Virus record (IMG/VR): IMGVR_UViG_3300012199_000001
Span: 1 to 64,000 of that record
Direction: 5' to 3' (one strand)
DNA length: 64,000 nt
DNA from: a virus
The translations under genes were made by a program, and so were the position numbers. This document shows positions 24,201 through 30,645 of the stretch, piece by piece. Numbering within the stretch: the stretch's first letter is position 1; the number at the start of each line of letters is the position of its first letter. Below the pieces are notes generated by a model. The model saw only the letters and a list, made by a program, of their open reading frames with translations. It did not search any database and was not told the DNA's origin.

Positions 24201-24758
24201 ATCTCCCATCGCGCCATCGTCAGAGGTTGCATCAGCCCAGCGTAGAGTCATGCCTGTCCCGGCTGAGAATGCGCCTGCCCCACCATCGCCACCCATCGAG
24301 ACCATTACCATTGAGGAGTCCGTATTGGCAACAGTGACGGTTGCAGCAGTGCCTGTTCCAGTCGCACTATTGGAAGGGCCGAATGGATTGGCTAATTGAC
24401 TGGCATTCGAGTAGGAGATCGCGCCCGCTGCAACTGGGGTTGATGCCGATTGACTGACAACGATAGCATGCGTCCCTGTGGATGGAGCAACACGATACCA
24501 TAGCTCAACACGCGCACTCCCATTGGTTGCATTCGATATCTTGGTGAGCGCCTCTGAAGTATTCCAGGTAACGCCGGTCACAGTCGTTGTCGCACTACTA
24601 ACAAGCACGCCAACGACGAGCACGCGGTTATTGCCTGTACCCATCACATGGTTCCAGGTGATAGAGGCCGCAGTGACCGTTGTGCCCTTCGAGAACGCAT
24701 CGAAAAGCGGGGGAAGAGGCGTTGTCCCGGTGAAAGGACGGATATTCCATCTAGGCAT
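21291..24758 (-). CDS. large tail-tip/fibre protein with 14-residue repeat array
   Basis: The 1155-residue product has four zones. Residues 1-215 are a Ser/Thr/Gly-rich beta domain (NNRVLVVGVLVSSATTTVTG). Residues about 222-515 are a tandem array of roughly 20 copies of a 14-residue unit, KxLxxRFxERVxxT. Residues about 590-830 contain a lectin/LamG-like fold (YHRFRVSMLAGVITVYADG). The C-terminal 300 residues (SNFSWYFDQNRNLVFGGINA onward) resemble a baseplate-hub module. It is probably a receptor-binding or tail-tip protein. GAGAAAGGACG precedes the ATG. Confidence 0.65.
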   Translation of the reverse strand: MPRWNIRPFTGTTPLPPLFDAFSKGTTVTAASITWNHVMGTGNNRVLVVGVLVSSATTTVTGVTWNTSEALTKISNATNGSARVELWYRVAPSTGTHAIVVSQSASTPVAAGAISYSNASQLANPFGPSNSATGTGTAATVTVANTDSSMVMVSMGGDGGAGAFSAGTGMTLRWADATSDDGAMGDAPGIFSSTATNWTLGASDTWVVLSAPLMADALPTIVTKTLGIRFVLQIAKVSKTLQTRFVESVQATKTLVARTRIATKLSKSLGTRFLERVTVSKTLVSRFVERVTATKSLQSRFVERVQAPVKVLQSRANIATKLSKSLGARFLERTQVTKVLQSRTRIRVTNTVTLVSRFVLQKVSTTKSLVFRFVERTQVTKTLPARALIRVQRTLILQVRLKMIAYVRTLSARILLRVLATRVLQARARISTKLSKSVQVRFLERVTRSLTLQARVAMRVTATRVLQARARIVTKSTKSLQLRFLVRTTKSVSLQIRARVFPPSVTKALQCRVLLMSPRLASGKLALYTSGTGTTSFDHFRATQFPDPALSLATLVPRVGATGIAWNALTPASTTLTVKTSADGVNWTDETSNNGGSLPGIYSQPTPTVDTFALNSAANYTSTFRTGGVAAAWTYDTANSRVTATGGTNALYVSNALSRADVDFFADTDQSDAGGLVWRYIDANNFYYLLIGDTQASAGTPNTITLYKVAANVQTQLATAPITYTVGVSTNSYIASFTRGTYHRFRVSMLAGVITVYADGVQLLTYTDGSPLSAGKMGFYNNGGAVGSRYYQLWMTPQGDVVTGNPSGDIVTGQFVYTQLTLTTTDPTATPQVQDLTTYAFTPQINPGVTIPSVTYNSSFVSKNIDDVAKQSNFSWYFDQNRNLVFGGINAIAAPWILQSAPAGLVNVVDLEVTSNLELDVSNDLYRNRQTLLGVLAPIVSSALFTGDGSTRTFTLGYPIASAPTIILNGTTQTVGLKGTTGSGYYYALNDPVIEQDAGQIILQSSDQLSVPNYTGFYEVNVTVDDTTEQIARKAIEGGSGIIEDVQDYTGQGLTLSAAQTLATQLIARYANAGRTLIFDTTRNGLAIGQMLTIFLPEQGIWDGQFLITQVESTLKKHTGDTQLWWYKVTCSELPKKASLAKLIASGLDFTQGRT
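23214..24095 (-). repeat. array of 14-residue (42-bp) coding repeats
   Basis: Within the large tail protein, units such as KSLGTRFLERVTVS, KTLVSRFVERVTAT, KSLQSRFVERVQAP and KSLGARFLERTQVT follow one another with near-constant length. Conserved positions are Lys1, Leu3, Arg6 and Arg10. Alternating hydrophobic and basic residues suggest a solenoid or fibrous beta structure. DNA similarity between copies is moderate, so the array is old or under selection. Confidence 0.7.
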
Positions 24759-24793
24759 TATTCGTCCTTTCTCGGCACGCTATCCATGCAGTG

Positions 24794-25291
24794 CTACTTC
24801 CCAACTATTGACGCACTAAAGGTAAACGAAGGTGAGGTGCCTGTAACGACCCAGCGTAACCGGATGGTATTTCCCAGAGATTGCGCAATAACACAGCCTG
24901 AACCAATCGAGGTACTTGTCTGACTCACAACTGTTATTGCGGCGTTGGTCTGCCATAGGGGGTAGTAAATACCGTCAAGCCCTTTTCGATCAACGAACAG
25001 CGTAAGCGTAGGTGCCGTACCGCTAACGACAGTAATGTTGACATCGACGCTTACCTCCGTATAAGGACCTACTGCAAGATCAGCACTATTCCCGTTGGCA
25101 GTCTGCGCCGCGCTAGCCTGGTTAAGCACTGTGCCAGGAGCACGGTGTAGCGTGAGTGGCGCAGAGACGTTACTTGAGCCATCAGTGTTAGTGATCGATG
25201 ATGACTGTGCTGCCGTAAGCCCTGTGCCTGGCACATACCCCTGTGCGATAGGGATGCTGCCGGAGTCCTTGACTGATGCCCCAAATGCCAT
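24794..25291 (-). CDS. virion protein, paralogous to the next
   Basis: The 165-residue product is Ser/Thr/Gly-rich with alternating strands and ends PSFTFSASIVGK. The gene upstream ends VDFNLSIIGK, and both have a pattern of surface strands (ADLAVGPYTEVSVDVNITVV versus ASLAVGDLTELAIDMWVTA). They are probably related minor tail or decoration proteins. GGGAGAGACGTT precedes the ATG. Confidence 0.55.
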   Translation of the reverse strand: MAFGASVKDSGSIPIAQGYVPGTGLTAAQSSSITNTDGSSNVSAPLTLHRAPGTVLNQASAAQTANGNSADLAVGPYTEVSVDVNITVVSGTAPTLTLFVDRKGLDGIYYPLWQTNAAITVVSQTSTSIGSGCVIAQSLGNTIRLRWVVTGTSPSFTFSASIVGK

Positions 25292-25319
25292 AACGTCTCT
25301 CCCTTGTTACTATATGAGA

Positions 25320-25703
25320 CTACTTGCCTATGATGGAGAGATTGAAATCGACAGTAATGCCGTTCGCATTTGTCATCATGATTTTGACATGATCTCCAAA
25401 TGACCACTGATTGATGGCTGCGCCGTAGCTCTTGTTAAACGCCCCTGTTGCAGGTGCTCCCGCGCCCCAGTCGCAATAAAGCATGGGCACGGGCTCAAGG
25501 AGGAGGCAGTTATTCCCGTTTGCATCTACCCGGTAAACCTGAAAGGAGAATGTGTAGTACCCGTTCGAGTCAACTGTCCCGCCTGTTGCAGCGGTTACCC
25601 ACATATCAATGGCTAATTCTGTAAGATCTCCTACCGCAAGACTTGCCGTGCTATAGGATGTAAGACCGCTTTGTGTTGTCGATAAAACAGTGCGAGCTGC
25701 CAT
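25320..25703 (-). CDS. virion protein, 127 aa
   Basis: MAARTVLSTTQSGLTSYSTA begins an all-beta-looking protein whose strand layout and C-terminus match the preceding 165-aa protein, suggesting gene duplication. AGAAAGATACGGGGTGC lies before the ATG. It is in the tail-tip part of the late operon and is probably a minor tail or decoration protein. Confidence 0.55.
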   Translation of the reverse strand: MAARTVLSTTQSGLTSYSTASLAVGDLTELAIDMWVTAATGGTVDSNGYYTFSFQVYRVDANGNNCLLLEPVPMLYCDWGAGAPATGAFNKSYGAAINQWSFGDHVKIMMTNANGITVDFNLSIIGK

Positions 25704-25724
25704 GAATGCACCCCGTATCTTTCT

Positions 25725-27062
25725 CTACTCTTCGCTAAATTCAACATATACATTAAATGACCCAGAAGCGCCAAGAAGCGCTCCTGATAGAATTGCTATA
25801 TATTGCGTTGTCCCACGTAATGTAGGCGCTTGCCCTGGTCGAACCCCGAACTCCCAGTCGATGTCTTCGCCTGATGTTGTCGCGGTTGCGTTACAGTAGA
25901 GTTTCTGCGTTCTCAAGTTTCCGACCAGTGTCCCGGCTGTTGGGGCAACTGTGTAGGTAGACGCAACCGCTGTTCCGGCAGCGTTTGTACTATCGTGAGG
26001 AGTGATTGTTGGCGCAGTCCCCGTTGTCCCGCCTGAAGGCGCGGCAGACCATTTCGCGAGGGATACATCCACGGTAATGCTTGTGCCTGCCGTTCCGCTT
26101 ACATGGACTCTCAGGATACGAATGGTTTTTGTTGCGCTCCCTTGCAGAACAAATATTGTCCCAGTTGTTGTAATCTGAGCAATGTTTGTCGCAGATGCAG
26201 AGTAGGTTGGTTTCGCACCGTCGTTCGAGGGAGTTGTCTGCACGCTTCCCCCAGCCGTGACGGTGGCCTGTCGCCAGGGATACACTCCATCGGAGATCTG
26301 AAAGCTGTTTTTTGCGGTGTCAGCTAACGTGACCGTGTTAACGGTAAGCACACCGCTAGAGGCAGGCGCAGATGAACCTGCAATTGCGGTAAACTTGATT
26401 GGCAGGATATTAACATCAGGGCCGTTAGCTCCGGTAAGCGTTGAGGCAACAACATTGTCCTGGTTGTCAATACACCAGTAGATGTTGTCTCCTTTATAGT
26501 AGATGAAGTACTTGTGGACGTTGGCATCCTGCGGCTGCTTGCTATTGCCAGTTGAGGTAGACAGGTCCTGCACCGCAACACGTGCGCCTGACTGGTACGT
26601 GACGGCAATCATCTTGCCTGCCGTCGTGACCTCGTACCCGCAGGCATTGGTGAGTGGGGCCGCAGCCGTTGGAGATCCAGGCGAAGTTCCGAGACCCCAG
26701 AAAAAATACTGGTTGACGAGGATAGGGAAGGCAAGATTGATGCCAGTGTAGAACATGAGCCAGCCAGGGTTTACAGGCGCAAAGGTTGCTACGCTCTCCA
26801 AATAGGAGTACCCCGAAATCGTAGTGCCAGTGCCCAACTGTGTATTTGTAAGAGCATTTGACGCAGCCACGCCTCCTCCCGAGGCCGTTGGGGCCTTCCA
26901 CCTATTGGTGATATCCAATGTGGCTGTGTCAAAGCCATCCTGAAAGAGCTGTGTTGGCTCTAGCGCAACACGCGCATAGCCTGGTGCAAACACGGTTGTT
27001 CCAAAGTTGGACCCAGGATCAACGAGACTAAATGGGCTAGGGGTCTGTGATGGGACTGGCAT
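25725..27062 (-). CDS. tail or baseplate virion protein, 445 aa
   Basis: The protein has an N-terminal concanavalin-like beta region (residues about 40-240, with HKYFIYYKGDNIYWCIDNQD) and a C-terminal Ig-like region (TIRILRVHVSGTAGTSITVD, YCNATATTSGEDIDWEFGV). This composition is typical of phage surface proteins. Its start codon follows a hairpin that contains the ribosome site (AAAGGATGG), part of the shared late leader. Exact role unknown. Confidence 0.6.
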   Translation of the reverse strand: MPVPSQTPSPFSLVDPGSNFGTTVFAPGYARVALEPTQLFQDGFDTATLDITNRWKAPTASGGGVAASNALTNTQLGTGTTISGYSYLESVATFAPVNPGWLMFYTGINLAFPILVNQYFFWGLGTSPGSPTAAAPLTNACGYEVTTAGKMIAVTYQSGARVAVQDLSTSTGNSKQPQDANVHKYFIYYKGDNIYWCIDNQDNVVASTLTGANGPDVNILPIKFTAIAGSSAPASSGVLTVNTVTLADTAKNSFQISDGVYPWRQATVTAGGSVQTTPSNDGAKPTYSASATNIAQITTTGTIFVLQGSATKTIRILRVHVSGTAGTSITVDVSLAKWSAAPSGGTTGTAPTITPHDSTNAAGTAVASTYTVAPTAGTLVGNLRTQKLYCNATATTSGEDIDWEFGVRPGQAPTLRGTTQYIAILSGALLGASGSFNVYVEFSEE

Positions 27063-27142
27063 AAGAAAAGGCCATCCTTTCTTAAAGATGGCCTGCGCCT
27101 CTGGGGCTGTGGCTCTATAGATGATGATATCTTATTCTGCTG
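27063..27142 (-). promoter_or_regulatory. late-gene leader with SD-masking hairpin, copy 1
   Basis: On the minus strand a conserved block (AATAAGATAT, AGAGCCACAGCCCCAGAGGC, AGGCCATC) is followed by GGCCATC-tttaagaaag-GATGGCC-TTTTC and then ATG. The Shine-Dalgarno AAAGGATGG is inside the stem. It looks like a terminator, yet the gene starts within 10 bases, so it is more likely a translational switch. Related leaders lie before the tail-tube and protease genes. Confidence 0.6.
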
Positions 27143-27177
27143 CTATTATACGACGTGTGAGAAGGAGAGGTCGTATG

Positions 27178-27687
27178 TTAGGAGAGGCGTACTCCTACCA
27201 CTTCCAGGCTAATTGCTCCCACATCAGTCACACCTTCCCTCCACCGCTTAAAGCCAAGAACAGTTGTCTTGTGATCAATGTATAACTTCTGTTCTAGTCC
27301 ATCCCATATGACTGCTGTGCAATCCCCCGTTTCCTTATTGTCCACACGCCCAATGATCTGCGCGGTGGTGAAGCGTTCACTACCAAAAAGGGAGGAGAAG
27401 CCTCGGTGCAGTTGAAATGCAGTATATGGCTCAGAGACAAGCAGGTGAGCATGCCCTTGTGGAGTACAGAGAATGAGCTCCTTTATATGGGCAACATCAC
27501 CAGTTGCGGTAAGATCCTCTAGCCACTCTATCTTGCGCCTGCGTGCAACTATCTTGCCGGTTCTAGGATGCATAGTGTGCTCAACCTTCGTCCCCAGTTC
27601 AGAGACTTCTTTTCCCGATGTAAGCAGCACCTTCCAATAAGATTGGCCGGTAAAAATGGTTTTCGCAACAGGCAGGATGATATTCAC
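27178..27687 (-). CDS. hypothetical protein, 169 aa
   Basis: A GTG start at 27687 follows AGGAGGAGTATACC. MNIILPVAKTIFTGQSYWKV begins a protein with acidic and basic strands and KLYIDHKTTVLGFKRWREGV near the C-terminus. It is transcribed divergently from a small gene 50 bp away and lies at the edge of the accessory cluster. Not recognisably a virion protein. Confidence 0.6.
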   Translation of the reverse strand: MNIILPVAKTIFTGQSYWKVLLTSGKEVSELGTKVEHTMHPRTGKIVARRRKIEWLEDLTATGDVAHIKELILCTPQGHAHLLVSEPYTAFQLHRGFSSLFGSERFTTAQIIGRVDNKETGDCTAVIWDGLEQKLYIDHKTTVLGFKRWREGVTDVGAISLEVVGVRLS

Positions 27688-27737
27688 TATGGTATACTCC
27701 TCCTACTATATGAGTCTGAGAAAGCCGGAGGAACACG

Positions 27738-27971
27738 ATGCCGGACGATCAAAAGATTTCCCGCTACCTGATATGGAGTATGCTCGGATATATACCAGAT
27801 CCGTGTCCTGAGTACTGGGAGGAGCTGACACAATTGGTAGCTGAACAGCACGAAAGGGATAGCAAAACGACGAGCTATATCAAAGGCAAGTGGAACAACA
27901 AGTTTCCTCTCACCTCTCTGCTGGATGAGAGAAAGCAGCAGAAGAAGCCTGAAGAAAGCAGCGACAAATAA
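27738..27971 (+). CDS. hypothetical protein, 77 aa
   Basis: MPDDQKISRYLIWSMLGYIP begins a small helical protein with a lysine/glutamate-rich tail. GCCGGAGGAACACG precedes the ATG. It is on the opposite strand to the late genes and lies 45 bp before two tRNA genes, so it belongs to the accessory insert. Confidence 0.55.
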   Translation: MPDDQKISRYLIWSMLGYIPDPCPEYWEELTQLVAEQHERDSKTTSYIKGKWNNKFPLTSLLDERKQQKKPEESSDK

Positions 27972-28015
27972 CCTGCAAGGTTGCTCTAGAAACAGCTTCA
28001 TGTTAAACTGTGCAA

Positions 28016-28096
28016 GGTAGTGACGCCAACGGTGGTAAACTGTCTTGAAAACAGTGGGGTATAACAGCCTAGCGGGTTCGACTCCTGTCACTACCG
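28016..28096 (+). tRNA. tRNA-Ser (anticodon TGA)
   Basis: Acceptor arms GGTAGTG/CACTACC pair fully; discriminator is G. The anticodon arm ACTGT-CTTGAAA-ACAGT exposes TGA (codon UCA). The T arm is GCGGG-TTCGACT-CCTGT, and a long variable arm fits a serine tRNA. The D arm is short (GCC...GGT with six loop bases), so function may be reduced. CCA is not encoded. Confidence 0.8.
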
Positions 28097-28104
28097 CTTC
28101 ATCT

Positions 28105-28188
28105 GGTAGGCATGCAGAGCGGCTTATGCAGCAGACTGCTAATCTGTAAAGGATAACACCTTGGTTGGTTCGACTCCAACGCCTACCG
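28105..28188 (+). tRNA. tRNA-Ser (anticodon GCT)
   Basis: Acceptor arms GGTAGGC/GCCTACC, D arm GCA...TGC, anticodon arm GCAGA-CTGCTAA-TCTGT (anticodon GCT, codons AGC/AGU), variable stem AAGG/CCTT and T arm GTTGG-TTCGACT-CCAAC are all complete. Discriminator G fits serine. It lies eight bases after the first tRNA and probably shares its transcript. Confidence 0.92.
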
Positions 28189-28247
28189 TTTCCACTTCTA
28201 CATCCTCTAAACAGAAGAGATAAACAAGCGCAAAATAGTCCATAAAC

Positions 28248-28276
28248 TTGCCTGGGGAGCCGTATTGTGGTACAAT
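28248..28276 (+). promoter_or_regulatory. promoter of HNH endonuclease gene 1
   Basis: TTGCCT and TACAAT are spaced by exactly 17 bp. About 20 bp downstream a leader hairpin (28296-28328; GGU/ACC, UGG/CCA, GGG/CCC) lies between the promoter and the ribosome site GGAGG. Confidence 0.7.
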
Positions 28277-28358
28277 AGAGGTAGAGATTATTGTCGGTCT
28301 GGAGGGTGTTGATAGCGCCCCCCAAACCTAAATCGCAGCCTGATTGGAGGCCATGATT

Positions 28359-29225
28359 ATGTTTGAATTCTACCATAACGAGCGATCCCCTGCGTCCAAA
28401 CTTTGCGCTAAATGCAAAGCGACAAAGCCTCTCGATGAGTATTCCCAACGAAAAGACGGCAAACATGAAGCACGTTGTAAGGAGTGCATACGAGAAGCTG
28501 ACAGAGAACGGAACCATAAACGCCGTCCGCGAAAGACACCCATTCTTCCAAAGTCCACCAAAGAGGGATATAAGATATGCAACACATGCTTGATCGAAAA
28601 ATCCCACAATGAGTTTTCCCCTGATTCTGCTCAGAAGGATGGCTATACTGGACGTTGCAAGGAATGTAGGGGCAATCGTTATCAATCGCTGCCAGAAGAA
28701 GAAAAAGAACGTATTCGCAGGCAGGATGTAGAAAGCCGCAGGCCACGAAAAGAACTGATTAATGCTCGTGATCGTCTGCGCCATAATACTGATGAACACA
28801 ATGCAAAGCGAAGAGAGCAGATGGCGCGGAAAAAGGCTACTGATGATAATTTTCAAGAAGCCGTGCGTCAGGCTCAAACCGAGTGGAGAAAGAATAATCC
28901 TCTGTATACTCGCGAATCTAATCGTCGTCACAAGATTAGGCAAAAAACAGCGAGGTCTGGTGGACGTATAAGCTATAAGCGCATTCTTGAGCGAGATGGC
29001 TACTTTTGCTATATCTGTGAGAAGGATATAGATTCGACTATTAAATCTAGCGATCCTGCTGGCCTTGTCTTCGATCACAAAATACCTCTTCACCCAAGAA
29101 AGGGTGAGCCTAAAGGGGAGCATACGCTTGACAATATTCATCCCGCACATAAATTGTGCAATGAAAGAAAGTTGAACAGGCAATTCGATAACCTACCAGC
29201 ATGGGATCGCAGAGGGGTTGATTGA
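28359..29225 (+). CDS. free-standing HNH endonuclease with tandem zinc ribbons
   Basis: The ATG at 28359 lies eight bases after GGAGG. Two CxxC...CxxC ribbons come first (CAKCKATKPLDEYSQRKDG..CKEC and CNTCLIEKSHNEFSP..CKEC), then a basic helical linker, then the HNH core: CYICEKDI, LVFDHKIPLHP, TLDNIHPAHKLCNERK. The His in FDHKIP is the likely general base. It is transcribed against the late operon and ends about 60 bp from a group I intron, as expected of a homing endonuclease. Confidence 0.8.
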   Translation: MFEFYHNERSPASKLCAKCKATKPLDEYSQRKDGKHEARCKECIREADRERNHKRRPRKTPILPKSTKEGYKICNTCLIEKSHNEFSPDSAQKDGYTGRCKECRGNRYQSLPEEEKERIRRQDVESRRPRKELINARDRLRHNTDEHNAKRREQMARKKATDDNFQEAVRQAQTEWRKNNPLYTRESNRRHKIRQKTARSGGRISYKRILERDGYFCYICEKDIDSTIKSSDPAGLVFDHKIPLHPRKGEPKGEHTLDNIHPAHKLCNERKLNRQFDNLPAWDRRGVD

Positions 29226-29287
29226 ATTTCCCCTTTGCGACTCATGCATGTTATAACCGTCAAACCCATTGATACTGGAAACCTAGT

Positions 29288-29504
29288 CATGCTTGTTGCT
29301 CACCTATTGCTAGGCGGGGTCTGTGATTTCTCCAGACCTCCCTGGTTTCTTTTTACGCTATAGCCAGGGATCGGAACATATCTTCGCTTTCGCGCCTGCG
29401 TGTGTTCTCTACGGACTCCGCGCCTTTCGGGTTGGTTGCCTCGGTATTGTCCTTGCGTTAGGAGTTTCACCGATATAGCAGGTTCTTCGAGAGAGCTTGT
29501 TAAG
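29288..29504 (-). ncRNA. group I intron, copy 2
   Basis: On the minus strand the core elements are in order: P4 TATCGGT with ATACCGA, P5 TCCT-aacgca-AGGA, P7 GAACA (in GTAGAGAACAC) with TGTTC (in AAGATATGTTCC), P8 CGC-GAAA-GCG, P9 CCCTGG/CCAGGG, then GTCTG/CAGAC and CCTA-GCAA-TAGG. P1 pairs GAGAGT with GCTCTC and places the U.G at 29505, so the intron begins at 29504. The 3' end (G at 29288) is by analogy with copy 1. The 5' exon ends four bases after a stop codon. Confidence 0.75.
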
Positions 29505-29508
29505 ACTC

Positions 29509-29543
29509 TCAAGCGGCAATCAGTTTACCGGCAGTAATGTACC
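29509..29543 (-). CDS. predicted exon 2 of virion protein
   Basis: Removing the upstream intron (29544-29761) joins ATG T to GG TAC ATT and adds WYITAGKLIAA before a TGA at 29511-29509. This is the longest of the three frames in this interval and reads smoothly on from IKCIAPVM. The splice phase depends on the predicted U.G at 29762 and the final intron G at 29544. Confidence 0.5.
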
Positions 29544-29761
29544 CATTTTGTTACTCGCTACTACTAGCGGGGCAGATTGTTTCCACCTGCCTCTCTGGTT
29601 TCTTTGCTAGGTTATCGCCAGAGTTCGGACTATGACATCGCTTTCGCGTCTCGCGTTTAGTCTCTACGGTGTCCTCCCCTATTCAGGCTTGGTTCCCTCG
29701 GCGTTGTCTTCCTCAAGAGTTTCACCGATACAGCGAGATTTGCAAATTATGCAGCTTTACT
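29544..29761 (-). ncRNA. group I intron, copy 1
   Basis: The 218-nt element has P4 TATCGGT with ACGCCGA, P5 TCTT-gagg-AAGA, P7 GACTA (GTAGAGACTAA) with TAGTC (GTCATAGTCC), P8 CGC-GAAA-GCG, P9 CTCTGG/CCAGAG, GCAGGT/ATCTGC and CGCTA-gtag-TAGCG. P1 is ATGT^AG with CTGCAT, placing the splice-site U.G at 29762. Every stem that differs from copy 2 changes on both sides. It has no internal open frame. It should self-splice with a guanosine cofactor. Confidence 0.85.
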
Positions 29762-30509
29762 ACATAACTGGGGCAATACATTTAATACCCGTCATTCCAG
29801 GCCCCGTGTACCAGGCCATGACAGTATACCAAAAGCCCGCTGTTACGGCTTTTGGTATCGCCACACTCTGTATATATCCGGTTGCGGCCTGCAATTGTTG
29901 CCAGGTTGCCATCCAGGAAGCGGCAGTTGTGTTTGCGGCAGCGGCAGTACCCGTTGTAACTGCAAGGGTCCCGGCTGCATTGGCTGCTGGCGTCTCCTGA
30001 GTGCCTGCTGCATTCACCCCAGACCCGTAGGCATTGGCTTTAATGTAGCTTGTAACAGGGGCTGTTCCGGTATCAGGGTTTGCGCCATTGACGAACGAGG
30101 TGCCATCACCACCTGCACCTGCACTTGGCTGAGTACCAGGAGAGGCGGCAGGCAGCGTGTTATCCTTCCAAGCTGAGAGGATATTGGCTGCGGCAAATGT
30201 GCCGGTTGCGTCCCAGTTTATACGCCATTGCATGTAATGCGCCGATGTGCCGTCATATGCAGCAACCTTCACGCCGCCTGAAGCGTCAGCGCCGAAGTAG
30301 CCCCACATCTCGGGAATCGTTGATGTGCTTCCTGGACGCAGGAAAGTGGGCCATGAGGCCGACGCAATACTTGCGCCTCCCGCTCCTGTACCACACAGGC
30401 GAAGCTCGTAATTTGCAGTCGCGAACAACATGTCTGTCCATGTCGGTGTTGCGTCAGGTGTACTTGATGCCGTATTTACTTGCGACTTGATGAGTGTGAA
30501 ATCGCTGAT
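29762..30509 (-). CDS. virion protein, exon 1 (intron-interrupted)
   Basis: The frame encodes a Gly/Ala/Thr-rich protein (KISDFTLIKSQVNTASSTPD ... FWYTVMAWYTGPGMTGIK). It runs into TAG exactly two bases inside the predicted group I intron, as intron-interrupted phage genes do. The start is unresolved: AGAAAGAGG lies eight bases before an ATC codon at 30509, and the first in-frame ATG is at 30431. Insertion of the HNH gene upstream may have removed the original start. It is probably a minor tail protein. Confidence 0.6.
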
Positions 30510-30536
30510 TTTGGGTACCTCTTTCTCTGTGTGAAC

Positions 30537-30565
30537 TGGCTTTATAAGCCGATTTATGTTATAAT
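30537..30565 (+). promoter_or_regulatory. promoter of HNH endonuclease gene 2
   Basis: A perfect TATAAT (30560-30565) lies 17 bp after a weak -35, TGGCTT. It is followed by a strong leader hairpin at 30584-30612 (CCTCGG/CCGAGG and GAGTG/CACTC), in the same position as in the first HNH gene. Confidence 0.6.
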
Positions 30566-30645
30566 AAACAGGACAATAAAATACCTCGGCGAGTGCGCTA
30601 ACACTCCCGAGGCGTGACGATAAGATCAGTAAAGGAAACCTTACC

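Noticed and set aside
22062-24399. Several open frames on the plus strand
   Set aside because: They are shadows of the large repeat-containing tail gene on the minus strand and have no ribosome sites.
27063-27120. Simple intergenic terminator before the 445-aa gene
   Set aside because: The hairpin and T4 look like a terminator. However, the Shine-Dalgarno sequence is inside the stem and similar leaders precede two other late genes, so a translational leader is preferred.
27687-29183. 498-codon open frame on the minus strand
   Set aside because: It is antisense to the HNH endonuclease and the tRNA genes, has a biased composition and no ribosome site. The plus-strand frame carries clear zinc and HNH motifs.
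29221-29287. A further coding exon after the second group I intron
   Set aside because: No frame stays open with a sensible protein sequence, and the 5' splice site already lies after a stop codon.
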